The notes under the pieces: model-generated
What the model saw: only the letters and a program-made list of their open reading frames with translations
Databases searched by the model: none
What the model was told of the DNA's origin: nothing
Made by a program: the position numbers and the translations under genes
Assembly (NCBI RefSeq): GCF_014647135.1
Contig: NZ_BMOP01000002.1
Span: 1 to 64,000, forward strand
DNA length: 64,000 nucleotides
Direction: 5' to 3'
Source: Shewanella xiamenensis
GTDB taxonomy: Bacteria; Pseudomonadota; Gammaproteobacteria; Enterobacterales; Shewanellaceae
Shown: piece after piece, positions 49,547 to 57,568 of the stretch
How the letters are laid out: each line of letters begins with the position of its first letter
How positions within the stretch are numbered: the stretch's first letter is position 1

Positions 49547-51316
49547 ATGTTTAACACCAAGTTATTACCGTTAGCTATATCTGCTTTTTTTATATCAACA
49601 TTTAGTTATGGTCAAACATTATCAGAATTCCATATTGATAATGGTAATAATTGCCAATCATGTCACACAAAGCCTATAAAGGTTGATGATGCAGAAAGTT
49701 ATGAAAATAAGTCCTGTGAAAGTTGTCATGGTACTATGGATAAATTAGCTACTAAATCAAAAACAAAACTATCCCCACACCATAGCCATCTTATTGATGT
49801 GTCATGTACTAGTTGCCACTCAGGCCATAAACAACCGGTATTCGTCTGCCAAACTTGTCACGACTCTTTTAAAAATGAGTTCAAAATTCCCTTTTCTGAT
49901 GACAAGCCCATTCTTGATAGCTATCAATTCCCTAAAGTTACTCAAGAAATGATTGATACAGCCCTTGCAAAAGCTCCAGTTGAACAACACCAAGTTGTTG
50001 TTATTGGAGCAGGTGCAGCAGGACATGCTGCGGCTATTTCAGCGAGACAACATGGTGTTGCAGATGTCGTTATTCTTGAAAAGCAACCCTATATAGGAGG
50101 GAATAGCATGTTAGCCGCAGGCGGAATGTCTGCCGCAGAAACAATCACACAAGCCCTTAAAAACTATCCTGACAGTAAGGCACTGTGGTACGAAGATACA
50201 ATGAAAGGTGGACATAACATAAACAACCCCGATCTCGTTAAAATCTTGACAGAAAACGGCAGCGCTGGGATTGATTGGCTACAAGCAATGGGAGCAGATT
50301 TAACGTCAGCATCAAGTGCTGGGGGGCATAATGCTGAGCGTTTACATAGGCCTACAGGTGGGGCGAAATCAGGTCCTGAAATCGTTAACACCCTAAAGGA
50401 AACAGCAAAGAAACTCGGGATTGAAACGCGTACAAATAGTAAAGTCATCCAGCTAGTACAAGATAAACAAGGGGTTGTCACTGGCGTCCTTGTTCAAGGA
50501 AAACACTCGAAACTACATATACTTGGAGCTAAAGCAGTCATTATTGCTTCAGGCGGTTTTGCTCGAAATAATGAACTAGTGGCAAAATATCGCCCAGATT
50601 TGAAAGGAGTCGATGCAACAAACAATCCAGGTAACGTAGGAGATGCGCTAACTTTTGCCCCCAAAGCAGGTGCAGAGGTTGTTGATATAAAAGAAATTCA
50701 AGCCTTTCCAACGGCAGCAGCAGGGAAAATGGTTATTTCAGGGACTGCACGAGGTGCCGGAGCAATCATGTTAAATAATGATGGTGACCGGTTCTGTGAT
50801 GAAATGGGGCCAAGAGATAAGGTGTCTGAATGTATTTGGGCACAAGAAGGTAAGGATGCTTGGTTAGTTTTTGATGAAACCGTCTTGGATAGACTAGGCC
50901 AACTACGTGGAATGTTGGATTTAGGTATTATTTTTAAAGGCAACTCAGCAGATGAAATAGCTAAAGCAACTAAAATGAATGCTCAAAAATTTGACCACGC
51001 AATTAAACGTTATAACGATTTTAAAATGAAGGGAAAAGATGCAGACTTTGGCCGTAAAAATATGGCAGATGATCTTCAATACCCAATTTATGCGGTCAAA
51101 ATTAAACCCGCCGTCCATCACACCATGGGAGGCTTAAAAATTAACGCGAAAACTGAAGTCATCGATCACAATGGCTTACCAATAAAAGGTCTCTTTGCTG
51201 CTGGAGAAGTGACAGGAGGAGTTCATGGTGCAAATAGATTGGCAGGGAATGCAATTGCTGACACCATAGTATTTGGACGAATAGCAGGTGAGCAAGTAGC
51301 CAATTCGATTAAGTAA
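49547..51316 (+). CDS. Tetraheme flavocytochrome c, fumarate-reductase-like, substrate unknown
   Basis: 589 residues, periplasmic (signal about 1-22). Four CxxCH heme sites at residues 36-40, 57-61, 87-91 and 101-105, then a flavin domain with the FAD motif VVVIGAGAAGHAAA (~150) and PYIGGNSMLAAGG. It is a soluble terminal reductase fed by CymA-type quinol dehydrogenase in related Shewanella. The later catalytic His in HHTMGG and Arg in GANRLAGNAI are present, as is the acid-catalyst Arg in GPRDK. Compared with FccA from memory, QAHPT is QAFPT and the Glu of the proton path (TEAVRG) is Gly (SGTARG), so the substrate is probably not fumarate but another enoate. Divergent from a LysR regulator; on the island. 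Confidence 0.9.
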   Translation: MFNTKLLPLAISAFFISTFSYGQTLSEFHIDNGNNCQSCHTKPIKVDDAESYENKSCESCHGTMDKLATKSKTKLSPHHSHLIDVSCTSCHSGHKQPVFVCQTCHDSFKNEFKIPFSDDKPILDSYQFPKVTQEMIDTALAKAPVEQHQVVVIGAGAAGHAAAISARQHGVADVVILEKQPYIGGNSMLAAGGMSAAETITQALKNYPDSKALWYEDTMKGGHNINNPDLVKILTENGSAGIDWLQAMGADLTSASSAGGHNAERLHRPTGGAKSGPEIVNTLKETAKKLGIETRTNSKVIQLVQDKQGVVTGVLVQGKHSKLHILGAKAVIIASGGFARNNELVAKYRPDLKGVDATNNPGNVGDALTFAPKAGAEVVDIKEIQAFPTAAAGKMVISGTARGAGAIMLNNDGDRFCDEMGPRDKVSECIWAQEGKDAWLVFDETVLDRLGQLRGMLDLGIIFKGNSADEIAKATKMNAQKFDHAIKRYNDFKMKGKDADFGRKNMADDLQYPIYAVKIKPAVHHTMGGLKINAKTEVIDHNGLPIKGLFAAGEVTGGVHGANRLAGNAIADTIVFGRIAGEQVANSIK

Positions 51317-51333
51317 TCAACCTTGTTTTAATG

Positions 51334-51354
51334 CCCCCTTCTCTTAGAAGGGGG
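51334..51354 (+). terminator. Rho-independent terminator after the flavocytochrome gene
   Basis: The stem CCCCCTTCT / AGAAGGGGG with loop CTT is followed by TTATT, 18 bases after the stop codon. Confidence 0.85.
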
Positions 51355-51453
51355 TTATTGTCCTTATACCTTCCTATTTCTCGAATATAGCTTCAGATCT
51401 AGATTTAAGTAGACCATAACTACCATCAGACTTAGGTAGTAAGTTTTTTATTT

Positions 51454-51729
51454 TTAATCTTCTCTTCGAGTGCCATAAAGTCTTTCAGCCGTAATCCAAA
51501 GGTCTGAGGGGTGACAATTTAGCGCTTGGGCAAGTTTCCACACTGAAGCGATAGATGCCTTAGCCACACCACGCTCAACACTTGATACAAATGATCTGGC
51601 AAGTTCAGCTTTATTCGCTAGTTCCTCTTGGTTAAACCCCACCTCAACACGACGTAACTTAACCGCTCGGCCGAAGGCCATCCCCATTTTTAATACTTCA
51701 TCATCATTCACTTGAGAACTCCAGGGCAT
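51454..51729 (-). CDS. XRE-family helix-turn-helix regulator
   Basis: About 91 residues from the ATG at 51729; an ATG at 51777 would give 107 and a later pair at Met31/Met33 would give 75 to 77. None has a clear ribosome site, so the start is open. The HTH_3 domain is complete: LRRVEVGFNQEELANKAELARSFVSSVERGVAKASIASVWKLAQAL, followed by NCHPSDLW. Such small regulators often control neighbouring restriction or toxin-antitoxin genes, but nothing of that kind is directly adjacent here. Its nearest neighbours are the flavocytochrome gene and a small membrane protein gene. Confidence 0.8.
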   Translation of the reverse strand: MPWSSQVNDDEVLKMGMAFGRAVKLRRVEVGFNQEELANKAELARSFVSSVERGVAKASIASVWKLAQALNCHPSDLWITAERLYGTRRED

Positions 51730-51905
51730 TGAATACTGGATAATTCTCAAGCACTGGCTATAGACAAACCACACCATAAATGATGCATTTCGACCTGTAT
51801 AGTTATCATTTTGATATTTAAGGTCTAAAAAATGCTTCTATTGCAAGTAAGCGTCTTTTTAAGATCTGCGATGTCGTTAAACACAATTTTTAAAAGGAGT
51901 TATAC

Positions 51906-52097
51906 ATGTCTGTCGTAAAAACCATGTCAATCATAGGAATGGTGTTTTTCCCTTTATGCCTCATTCTTGCCTCTGCGTTTGCAGAAGTTGATTTAGAAGC
52001 TTCTGCCGGATGGGGGATATTTTCAGCGTTATACGGGATTGGATACTCAATCACCGTTTTCGTCCAAACCAAAAAGCTCACTAATAGTGCCTCGTAA
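51906..52097 (+). CDS. Small two-span membrane protein, unknown function
   Basis: 63 residues. Two hydrophobic segments (IIGMVFFPLCLILASAFA, about 9-26, and a second at about 36-54, GIFSALYGIGYSITVFV) with an acidic loop between. The ATG follows AAAAGGAGTTATAC, an excellent ribosome site, which supports a real gene. A hairpin follows the stop. Similar small two-span proteins occur widely in proteobacteria; I do not know a function. Confidence 0.7.
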   Translation: MSVVKTMSIIGMVFFPLCLILASAFAEVDLEASAGWGIFSALYGIGYSITVFVQTKKLTNSAS

Positions 52098-52108
52098 TGA
52101 CTCACCTT

Positions 52109-52132
52109 CGCCCTTTGAAAAAGCAAAGGGCG
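52109..52132 (+). terminator. Hairpin after the small membrane protein gene
   Basis: The 9-bp stem CGCCCTTTG / CAAAGGGCG has a 6-base loop; the following T-tract is poor. Confidence 0.6.
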
Positions 52133-52220
52133 TGGGTCTAGAACATTGAAAATCAACTTGGTTTAAAACAAGTTGATAGAGTTCAACGATACTCTGACAT
52201 ACAGTAAAAGTGTGGTTTAT

Positions 52221-52540
52221 ATGATTAAAACATTGGTTATTTTAGCTTTAACTTTGATGATTTTTGGCTGTGGAAACTCGCAGCTAACATTGAAATTACT
52301 TACGAATATCAAACAACATTTGGCTATATGTACCCAAGTATCAACGTCAAAGCGATTAGCGATACTGTAACGATAAACAAAGTCATCATAAACAGGGGGA
52401 ATTGTGGCGGTACCATAATGTCGGGACTCCCTAAATTACTTAAATTTGGAGAATCGATTTCAGTGATAGCCAATGGTGATTGTGATGTAAAACAAGTCGA
52501 TGTGCTTACCGATGATGGCGATTGGTCTGTTACGTTTTGA
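52221..52540 (+). pseudogene. Small lipoprotein gene broken by a frameshift
   Basis: The frame from ATG 52221 encodes a lipoprotein signal (MIKTLVILALTLMIFGC, lipobox IFGC) but then runs into a short unlikely tail. A different plus frame picks up from about 52272 and reads a coherent protein (LAANIEITYEYQTTFGYMYPS... to TGA at 52538-52540), rich in beta-like segments with two cysteines (RGNCGG and NGDCDV). The simplest reading is one lipoprotein of about 105 residues with a single shift near GGCTGTGGAAACTCGC (about 52266-52281). It may be a true pseudogene, a sequencing error, or programmed frameshifting; no slippery heptamer is evident. Confidence 0.6.
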
Positions 52541-52638
52541 TTTGGATTATAAAAATGCATTACAACACCATATGCCACCCTGTAATCGCATTTACTTATT
52601 GAATAGCTAGGAAGTTGCACACCCTCGTAGCTTCCTAT

Positions 52639-53508
52639 CTATCTATCTGTGACATAAAGATGTGTTTGGCAGTCTGGACAGGGGTTAACCTTATTACGAA
52701 TACCCATAAACATTTTGCCGCAACCAAGGCACTGGCATTTGAGTTGTTGATGTGCAGGGATAGATAAAACATGGCTTCCGGTAGTTAATTCTTTCAGTGC
52801 CTTATTGATATCTTCATCTCTCTTAGCAATACACGCCTTCTCTCGGGGATGATAATACCAATCTTTAGCCTTGATACTTGTTTGAAGCCAGCCTAATAAC
52901 TGGGCTCTGGCAGTTCCTAGTTTCCCTGTTTCGACCATCGGCTGATGATAAAAAAACGTTGATAAAGCATCGATATTGAGTATTGCTGCACCAGCATTCA
53001 ACTCTTGTAATAATGGCCTTTCGAGTTGGCATTTGCGCCCTCGGTATTCCAAATAGATCACTAGAGAGGCTTTATTGAATTCATATAAAGCATCAACTTT
53101 ATGCCCGCAAAAATCAGCGTCTACTGTAAGATTTACATCCGCAGTGACTTTTAACTCCTGCTCTTTAGATACCTTAACTTCGGGAGGATACTTTTCTCGC
53201 AAAACCTTTGGCACACTAACAGGCTTAAGATATTCAGGTAACTTGAGCGATGCGCCTTGCCGCAGCAATTGATGGATCATCATCCTCACTGAAACTTCAA
53301 AAGAAAATTCGCAATCAACAATGTCTGCTTTAGGTGTATTTCTGGTGTGGTGGGTAAAGTGCCATTCTCGCTCATCTCCCTGATGGGCGGACAAAGGCAA
53401 ATGACAAGAAGGGCAAATACAATCGCAGGCAAGCCCCCGCTCGACCTCTGCAACATCTTTCCATTCGCCAGTGATTTTATCCTGCCCGAAAGGTACACCT
53501 AATTTCAT
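52639..53508 (-). CDS. CoiA-like / zinc-ribbon nuclease-like protein
   Basis: 289 residues from the ATG at 53508, eight bases after AAGGA; the ATG three codons upstream sits directly on that site. N-terminal zinc-binding motif (CDCICPSCHLPLSAHQGDEREWHFTHHTR) resembles the competence protein CoiA N-terminus. A PD-(D/E)XK-like core follows (HKVDALYEFNKASLVIYLEYRGRKCQLERP). The C-terminus has a second zinc ribbon (CQCLGCGKMF...CPDC). CoiA-type proteins act on incoming DNA in transformable bacteria; on an island it could be a DNA-processing or defence factor. Function is inferred from resemblance. Confidence 0.6.
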   Translation of the reverse strand: MKLGVPFGQDKITGEWKDVAEVERGLACDCICPSCHLPLSAHQGDEREWHFTHHTRNTPKADIVDCEFSFEVSVRMMIHQLLRQGASLKLPEYLKPVSVPKVLREKYPPEVKVSKEQELKVTADVNLTVDADFCGHKVDALYEFNKASLVIYLEYRGRKCQLERPLLQELNAGAAILNIDALSTFFYHQPMVETGKLGTARAQLLGWLQTSIKAKDWYYHPREKACIAKRDEDINKALKELTTGSHVLSIPAHQQLKCQCLGCGKMFMGIRNKVNPCPDCQTHLYVTDR

Positions 53509-53583
53509 ATTTGCCATCCTTGCACAAGGTTAATCCACAAGTTCCCAAAATAAAGAGTGCCCTCTCCTAATTCGCTCTAGCGC

Positions 53584-54582
53584 TCACTGATTAACTTTTT
53601 CTGTCACAATTCCAAATTCGGCCATTTTGTTAATCAGCCGAGTGATGCCTTCAATACTCCATTGATTCGAAATCGCGATGCATTCACCAGAACGAAGCAG
53701 GATTGTTGCATCATCACTGGAGTGATAACGTTTCATCCTCGACTCTTTAATGTCATCCCATAAGATGGCAACGCCGCTACGGTGGATAGTTCGGTCAAAT
53801 ACTGACAAAATCGCAGCTAAATTTGCTGGGGAGTTCTTTTCTATCCAGTCCTTCAACAACACTAGGGCTAAATTGCGCTTGTTATAGTTTTCGCCTTTGT
53901 ATCTGAATTGGGAGTAATCCCGCCCGCCTGATTGGCTCTTTTTCTCTTCCGCCCGCTTCTCGCGGAATTTGATTTGATAAGCTTCCGCTTCTGGCACAGG
54001 AATAATTTGCTCGGAGTTGATGAGCACATTGCCCTGAAACTTAAATGGTGTCAGCCGTACACAGCTGATATCGAGTCCTTTATCGCGCAGCCACAGCACC
54101 GACGTCGTTAACTCTTTGCCAAAATCGGCGGACACCAGCACAATACGTACATCGGTGCCAAAGTCATCAAGACTGCTTTCATCTAACTCGGCGAACTCCA
54201 ACAGAGTTTTGCGCGCATCAATGTCCAGCCCCTCCTGCTCGATATAAGCCTCAAAGTACTCACAGGCTTTATCAAAGGTCATGTTGGCGATCATGGCAGC
54301 ATAACGCAGCGCCTGTAGTTCCATATGCGCGCCAGTGTCGTCCCGCTTCAGCTCTATCACCACCAAGTTGGCATTTCTGTCTATCGCCAACAAATCGATG
54401 CGCCGACGGCTGTCTTCCCAGTCCGAAAATTCATCAGAAATTATCAGGCAATCCGGTGTAATCGCATCAATGTTATGCTTCAGCGCTTCCTGCAAGTCAT
54501 AGCGTTCTTGTAGCCCCTCTGCAGCAAAGGTCGTCTGCTCAAGCGGCTGGAGTTTCTTGTTGGAAATGTTGTAAATGCTCAT
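53584..54582 (-). CDS. PD-(D/E)XK nuclease-like protein (NucS/DUF91-like)
   Basis: 332 residues from the ATG at 54582, with AAGGGG ahead. Nuclease-type core at residues ~45-100: RIDLLAID (Asp63), NLVVIELKRDD (Glu77-x-Lys79), then an LQALRYAAMI helix (Gln90) as in many RecB/NucS-type enzymes. The remainder is mixed alpha/beta with a charged linker (REKRAEEKKSQSGGRDY, ~210-226) and a C-terminal domain of unknown type. It probably cleaves DNA with Mg2+. It is next to the CoiA-like gene in the same direction (67-base gap), so they may act together. The family name is by resemblance only. Confidence 0.6.
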   Translation of the reverse strand: MSIYNISNKKLQPLEQTTFAAEGLQERYDLQEALKHNIDAITPDCLIISDEFSDWEDSRRRIDLLAIDRNANLVVIELKRDDTGAHMELQALRYAAMIANMTFDKACEYFEAYIEQEGLDIDARKTLLEFAELDESSLDDFGTDVRIVLVSADFGKELTTSVLWLRDKGLDISCVRLTPFKFQGNVLINSEQIIPVPEAEAYQIKFREKRAEEKKSQSGGRDYSQFRYKGENYNKRNLALVLLKDWIEKNSPANLAAILSVFDRTIHRSGVAILWDDIKESRMKRYHSSDDATILLRSGECIAISNQWSIEGITRLINKMAEFGIVTEKVNQ

Positions 54583-54821
54583 CAACTTACCCCTTAAGTC
54601 CTTTTAATTTTAGTAACCTAATTCAAAATAACTAATTGAATCTCTGGAGCAATATAACTAGGTTTGCGCACAAAAAGACCGTAGGTGACGGCAGTGACAG
54701 TTACGGTCCCACAAGTAAAACTTGTTGACAAAAGTCCATATGACGGACTACTCTTTGCACCAACACGACCCCGGCCTCTTGGTTGCTTTGCAACTTACGC
54801 TGGGGTTCTTATTTGGTGGAT

Positions 54822-55790
54822 TTACCACCACTCCTGCCAGTTCTCTATGTACCCCATATTTGCCAACCCCAGCTTGCGCACCGACTTTTGTGTGGGGAAC
54901 GTCAGCAGATGATCCCGCAGGCGCAGATGCCACTGGGTATTCGGGCAAATCACCTTGAGTAGATGCCGTGTGATGGCCAGCAACACGAATGGCTTGGCCA
55001 GCCGCTCATCGTCTCTTGCCAGGAAATCGCACCATTGCACCTCTCTTGGCTTGGGCAACTTCACCTGCGTCGTCACGTTGCGGTTCCAGAGGCGGCTATG
55101 ATGGGCGCAGATATTGCGCAGGTAACTGAGACCGTAGATCCAGCTGGCAAACACCTGCCAGTCCAAACCGTATTTGCTGGCGATATGCTGCTGATCCGAC
55201 ACCTTCATCATGCCGATCAACTGCGAGATGGCGCCAAAATCAAATACCTCCACCGCCACCCAGATCGGCAGTTCCTCACCATGGCGCTGATGGTAGTGGC
55301 GCACAAAATCCTCTTTGGAACGCTTTACCAACCCCCGGTATTTCTCCATCCACGCCTCAAAGCGGGTCTGGTGACTCCCCCTGAATGCGGGCTGCCGGAT
55401 AAAGCTGGGGTGGAAGTAGCTGCGATCGAGGTGAGCAAAGGTATTTCGCTTGCCAAGGAGATAGGCAAGATCGACCCGCAAGGCCACCTCGATCCGCTCC
55501 AGTGCATCCACTACCAGCAGGCGCAGCTTCTTATCGAACAGATAGAGCTCCACCGCATCCAGCAGATGGGTATCGGGGCAAAACTGGTCCGTCGCCCGGG
55601 TCTCCCGTTTGCTTTCCCCCTCAGCCGCAGGCTCAAAGCGGCGAAATGGGTACCAGTAGCCGCTTAAACGGTAATAGCCGATCCGCTCCAGATAGCTCAG
55701 TGCGGCATCCCGGTCGGTGACCGTGATACCGCGCCCAATCAGCTGATCCAGTTGCTGTTGATAGCTAAGCCAAGGGCGAGCGTAGGGCAT
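54822..55790 (-). CDS. Abortive infection protein, Abi_2 (AbiD/AbiF) type
   Basis: 322 residues. The Abi_2 pattern is clear: ALSYLERIGYYRLSGYWYPFR near the N-terminus, ALERIEVALRVDLAYLLG, and a C-terminal HEPN-type RNase motif RNICAHHSRLWNR (R-N-x(3)-H). Such proteins are thought to act as RNases that stop growth of phage-infected cells. The start codon overlaps the hsdS stop (TGATG), with AAGGAGCCC ten bases ahead, so it is the third gene of hsdM-hsdS-abi. Coupling Abi to a type I specificity subunit is a known but uncommon pairing and suggests backup defence if restriction fails (inference). Confidence 0.85.
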   Translation of the reverse strand: MPYARPWLSYQQQLDQLIGRGITVTDRDAALSYLERIGYYRLSGYWYPFRRFEPAAEGESKRETRATDQFCPDTHLLDAVELYLFDKKLRLLVVDALERIEVALRVDLAYLLGKRNTFAHLDRSYFHPSFIRQPAFRGSHQTRFEAWMEKYRGLVKRSKEDFVRHYHQRHGEELPIWVAVEVFDFGAISQLIGMMKVSDQQHIASKYGLDWQVFASWIYGLSYLRNICAHHSRLWNRNVTTQVKLPKPREVQWCDFLARDDERLAKPFVLLAITRHLLKVICPNTQWHLRLRDHLLTFPTQKSVRKLGLANMGYIENWQEWW

Positions 55791-57568
55791 CAGGCAAGGG
55801 CTCCTTCCACCAGCGACTCGGCCAGCGCAAGCTGGGTCTGCTGGTTGGTTTGCAGGCGGGATTTAAGTTGATCGCAGAGGGCTATCAATTTATTTATCTT
55901 TTTTATTATCTCTCGTGACTCTATCATTGGTGGCAAAGCAATAACCAAATTTTGAATTTGAACTCTTGAAACATTTTTCATTGAGCTGCTTGTCCCACCT
56001 GCGACTTTTGCATAGTAGGCGCGAGAAAAAGCACAGTTATTAACCAGATTGATGTAATCGACCAAAATAGATTTAGAAAATTTAAATCTAATTATTTTGT
56101 CACTCATCATCAAACAAGGTGGAGCCTCACTTGGAACAACAACGGCCCTTGCAACTAATTCAGCTGTGTTAGCACGAGAAATAAGAAAATCACCTGACTG
56201 GACTTCATATTCAGGTTTAGGTTCAAGAGCATTAGGCAATGCTTTGTTTTCATCAGGTTTAAATGTCCCCCATGTCACGGCACTAACCTTAAGCACGCCC
56301 CAATTTTTATTTTCTCTTGGGTTGGCTTCACATTGAGGGCTCCAGCCAGCCTCTGATGATAATGCCAAATCATTCAAGCGACACCATTCCCATCCCTTAG
56401 GTAATTCAAACGGTTTTTCTTCTTCACTAATCGCAGGTAGCGGCTTCTCTTTTTTTATTTTCTTCTCTTTGACCAGCTGCGCCTTTTCGGCAGCGATGCG
56501 TTCCAGCAGAGCTGAGGCGGGTTCATCACTCGGGTCTTGCGGTACCAGCGTGCCCATCACCGCCAGTTGCAAGATGGTCTGCTTCAGAGCTTCGATACTC
56601 GCCTCGGTGGTAAAGAGGGTATCGAAGTGAGTGCTTAGCCGCGCCCAGTTTTGTGCCAGTTCATCGGCGTCGGTGCTGTCGGTCAGGGTCGCCAGCAGGG
56701 CTTCCACCAGCGTCTGATGGGCCGCCAACTGTGAGTCGCTGCGCTGCTCCAACTTGTCGCAGAGAGCCATTAGCTCATCCACTTTGGCAACGATACGGTG
56801 CTGTTCTGCAAATGGTGGAATTGGCAATGGATAGAATGAGAAAAAGTCCTTGGCAAGTCGCTTTTGACCTGCGGTTCCGGTCATTCCTGCCTCACCTTTT
56901 TTGAGATATATAGGCGATTTTATATTTAACAATATAAAGAATGCTGAAACATAATCTGTATATGGTCTAGCTATATGAAGCTCTGTCGTTCCTGCGCCTA
57001 TTCCATTAATTAAACCACGAAAAACTGCAGCCTTACTATTCTCAAAGCAAGGTGTTATTTTTGCTATGCCAATATCCCCATTAGAAAAATGGGTGAAACC
57101 TTTCTTTATCTCGCCCCACTTCCTTGCTTCAAATTCATGCTGCCCGTTATATGCGGTGCTGATTAAAGACATGGGTACAAATGATGCGTCAACAGTATCA
57201 TCGCTTTCATTACGTGGATTGATCTCTGCGATCTCTGCAAGCATTGACCACTCCCACCCATCCGGCAGCTCAAACGGCTTCTCGTCTTCAGCAATTTCTG
57301 GTAGCGCCTTGGGCTTTTTAATCTTGCCTTCTTTCACCAAACGCGCCTTTTCAGCGGCAATGCGCTCAAGCAGCACGGAGGCCGGTTCATCACTGGGGTC
57401 TTGTGGCACCAATTTGCCGCGCACGGCCAGCTCCAGGATCAGCTCACGCAACTTTTTGATACCAGTAAGTTCCAGCTTGCTGTTGCTGCCGCGCCCGGCA
57501 CTGCTTTTGGGGCGCACCGCCGCAGTCCAGAGATCCAGGTGGTCGGTAATCAGATTCTCGATCGCCAT
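55790..57568 (-). CDS. hsdS: Type I restriction-modification specificity subunit
   Basis: 592 residues. Two target-recognition domains flanked by conserved repeats: the segment LAVRGKLVPQDPSDEPASVL...KPFELPDGWEW (about 48-107) recurs as LAVMGTLVPQDPSDEPASAL...KPFELPKGWEW (about 330-395). Each precedes a variable recognition domain (about 108-255 and 396-545), as in other large HsdS proteins. The two domains read different half-sites of a bipartite DNA target. Start ATG overlaps the hsdM stop (TAATG). The DNA sequence recognised cannot be predicted here. Confidence 0.95.
   Translation of the reverse strand: MAIENLITDHLDLWTAAVRPKSSAGRGSNSKLELTGIKKLRELILELAVRGKLVPQDPSDEPASVLLERIAAEKARLVKEGKIKKPKALPEIAEDEKPFELPDGWEWSMLAEIAEINPRNESDDTVDASFVPMSLISTAYNGQHEFEARKWGEIKKGFTHFSNGDIGIAKITPCFENSKAAVFRGLINGIGAGTTELHIARPYTDYVSAFFILLNIKSPIYLKKGEAGMTGTAGQKRLAKDFFSFYPLPIPPFAEQHRIVAKVDELMALCDKLEQRSDSQLAAHQTLVEALLATLTDSTDADELAQNWARLSTHFDTLFTTEASIEALKQTILQLAVMGTLVPQDPSDEPASALLERIAAEKAQLVKEKKIKKEKPLPAISEEEKPFELPKGWEWCRLNDLALSSEAGWSPQCEANPRENKNWGVLKVSAVTWGTFKPDENKALPNALEPKPEYEVQSGDFLISRANTAELVARAVVVPSEAPPCLMMSDKIIRFKFSKSILVDYINLVNNCAFSRAYYAKVAGGTSSSMKNVSRVQIQNLVIALPPMIESREIIKKINKLIALCDQLKSRLQTNQQTQLALAESLVEGALA

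Noticed and set aside
52324-52620. 98-codon minus frame
   Set aside because: Antisense to the lipoprotein remnant, no site, and the plus-strand reading makes better protein sense.
54722-54958. 78-codon plus frame before abi
   Set aside because: Mostly antisense to the 3' end of abi; composition is unlike protein and no ribosome site is seen.
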